DNA of 6,772 bases from contig CAJXFJ010000091.1 of assembly GCA_913052515.1 (NCBI GenBank), forward strand, positions 1-6,772, given 5' to 3'. Origin of the DNA: an uncultured Flavobacteriales bacterium (GTDB taxonomy: Bacteria > Bacteroidota > Bacteroidia > Flavobacteriales > Vicingaceae). The notes under the pieces are model-generated. The model was not told the DNA's origin and did no database searches. It saw only the letters and a program-made list of their open reading frames with translations. A program made the translations under genes and the position numbers. Positions within the stretch are counted from its first letter, which is position 1. Each line of letters starts with the position of its first letter. Shown in pieces: positions 5,928 through 6,772 of this stretch.

Positions 5928-6772
5928 TTAGTTTCTTCTGTTCTTGATTTGATCCCTTCTGAGATATACGTTTTCAAACTACCTTCTTGATCAAAAATGA
6001 ATACTGCATCCAATTGAACTGATGACTCAATAAGCTGTATTGCTTTTTCTAAACCCATAACCATACAAGCGGTAGCCCAAGCATCTGCCTCAGCAGCAGT
6101 AGGTGCAAAAATGGTAGCACTTAGTAAATTGTGTTTAACTGGACGTCCTGTCTTTGGATTTAAGCTATGACTGTACTTTTTACCATCAATCTCGACAAAA
6201 GAACGATAGTTTCCAGAAGTCACCATGGCTCTATTTTCCAAGTTTACAATGGCACTCAATTTTCGCTCTAAATTCGTGCCTTCAGGTTTATCAATTCCCA
6301 CTCGCCACCACTCATTTTGCTTGTTTTTACCTCGAACCAAAACCTCGCCGCCTAATTCTATAAAATAGCGTTCAATTCCTAACTTTTCCAATTCAACAGC
6401 CATTAAATCTACGCTATATCCTTGTGCAATGGCGTTAAAATTCAACTTTGATTTTGGGTTTAACTTAATAATTGAATCTTCTTTCAATTGAAATTGGTTC
6501 ATTCCACAAATGAGTAATAAACTATCTATTGCATTTGAGTCTAACAAAATGGGATTGGTGTAATCAAATCCCCAAGCTTCAATTAAAGGACCTATACTCG
6601 GATCAAAAGCACCCTGACTAGCCTGATTAATTTTTTGTGACATTTCAAAAACCAATTTAAACATAGGGTCAATTTGAATTGAAGTATTCTGATTGAGTTG
6701 TGAGATTTTAGAGGAAGGCACCCAAGTTGACATAGAAGCATCAACGGCTTTCAATAAAGAATCAATAGTTTG
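5924..6772 (-). CDS. apbE: FAD:protein FMN transferase ApbE (N-terminus missing)
   Basis: Covalently attaches FMN to Thr/Ser of target proteins, using FAD and Mg2+, on the periplasmic side; typical targets are NqrB/NqrC and RnfD/RnfG. The frame stays open to the right edge, so 282 residues and the stop are visible and the start, with any signal peptide or lipobox, is missing. Motifs in visible numbering: FDPSIGPLIEAWGF (56-69), FNAIAQGYSVD (111-121; usually GGIAKGYAVD), ELGGEVLVRG (139-148), WRVGIDKPEG (156-165), TSGNYR (185-190), SHSLNPKTGRP (201-211) and the metal-binding APTAAEADAWATA (223-235; Asp230, Thr234). GG in the third motif is replaced by NA, a mild change seen outside the catalytic residues. 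It overlaps the small Cys-protein gene by four bases, tail to tail. Nqr genes to the right of the window would be the expected partners. Confidence 0.94.
   Translation of the reverse strand, partial: QTIDSLLKAVDASMSTWVPSSKISQLNQNTSIQIDPMFKLVFEMSQKINQASQGAFDPSIGPLIEAWGFDYTNPILLDSNAIDSLLLICGMNQFQLKEDSIIKLNPKSKLNFNAIAQGYSVDLMAVELEKLGIERYFIELGGEVLVRGKNKQNEWWRVGIDKPEGTNLERKLSAIVNLENRAMVTSGNYRSFVEIDGKKYSHSLNPKTGRPVKHNLLSATIFAPTAAEADAWATACMVMGLEKAIQLIESSVQLDAVFIFDQEGSLKTYISEGIKSRTEETN

Noticed and set aside
6154..6363. Open frame on the + strand inside apbE
   Set aside because: Antisense shadow of apbE, rich in residues typical of out-of-frame translation.
6752..6754. TTG as start of apbE
   Set aside because: The frame remains open to the window edge with family-like residues, and ApbE proteins have a longer N-terminus, usually with a signal peptide.

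Overview
The window looks like a chromosomal stretch of a Bacteroidota bacterium (Flavobacteriales or Cytophagales type; the sequence does not separate these). The DNA is strongly A+T-rich. Starts lack clear Shine-Dalgarno sequences. Three start regions carry the Bacteroidota -7 promoter element TAnnTTTG. The gene content (ABCG-like fused ABC exporter, SiaB/SiaC pair, ApbE beside a small four-cysteine membrane protein) also fits that phylum. I see no mobile element, CRISPR array, rRNA or tRNA, and no gene-free stretch over 300 bases.

Layout, left to right. (1) 1-2192, +: an ABCG-like transporter with ATPase and permease fused, cut at its N-terminus by the window edge just after where Walker A should lie. 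(2) 2191-2224: a strong symmetrical terminator shared with the converging operon. (3) 3175-2240, -: a two-gene operon, siaB (GHKL-fold serine/threonine kinase) then siaC (DUF1987 phosphoprotein with the conserved phospho-acceptor Thr68). (4) 3176-3354: a divergent intergenic region. (5) 3355-4805, +: a SAM-dependent methyltransferase and a divergent ZIP-family metal transporter, joined by a one-base TAATG stop/start overlap. (6) 5573-4806, -: mazG, a two-domain NTP pyrophosphohydrolase that abuts the ZIP gene with no spacer. (7) 5574-5735: a divergent promoter region. (8) 5736-5927, +: a 63-residue one-helix membrane protein with four cysteines. (9) 6772-5924, -: apbE (FAD:protein FMN transferase), cut at its N-terminus by the right edge and overlapping the small gene by four bases tail to tail.

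Two functional groups stand out. SiaB and SiaC form a kinase/substrate partner-switch module, but neither a SiaA-type phosphatase nor a SiaD-type diguanylate cyclase adjoins them, so the output is unknown. ApbE and the small Cys protein are both plausible maturation factors for the Na+-translocating NADH:quinone reductase (Nqr): ApbE attaches FMN, and the small protein resembles NqrM in layout. The nqr genes themselves are not in the window. The remaining genes are housekeeping (MazG), transport (ABC, ZIP) and a methyltransferase of unknown substrate.
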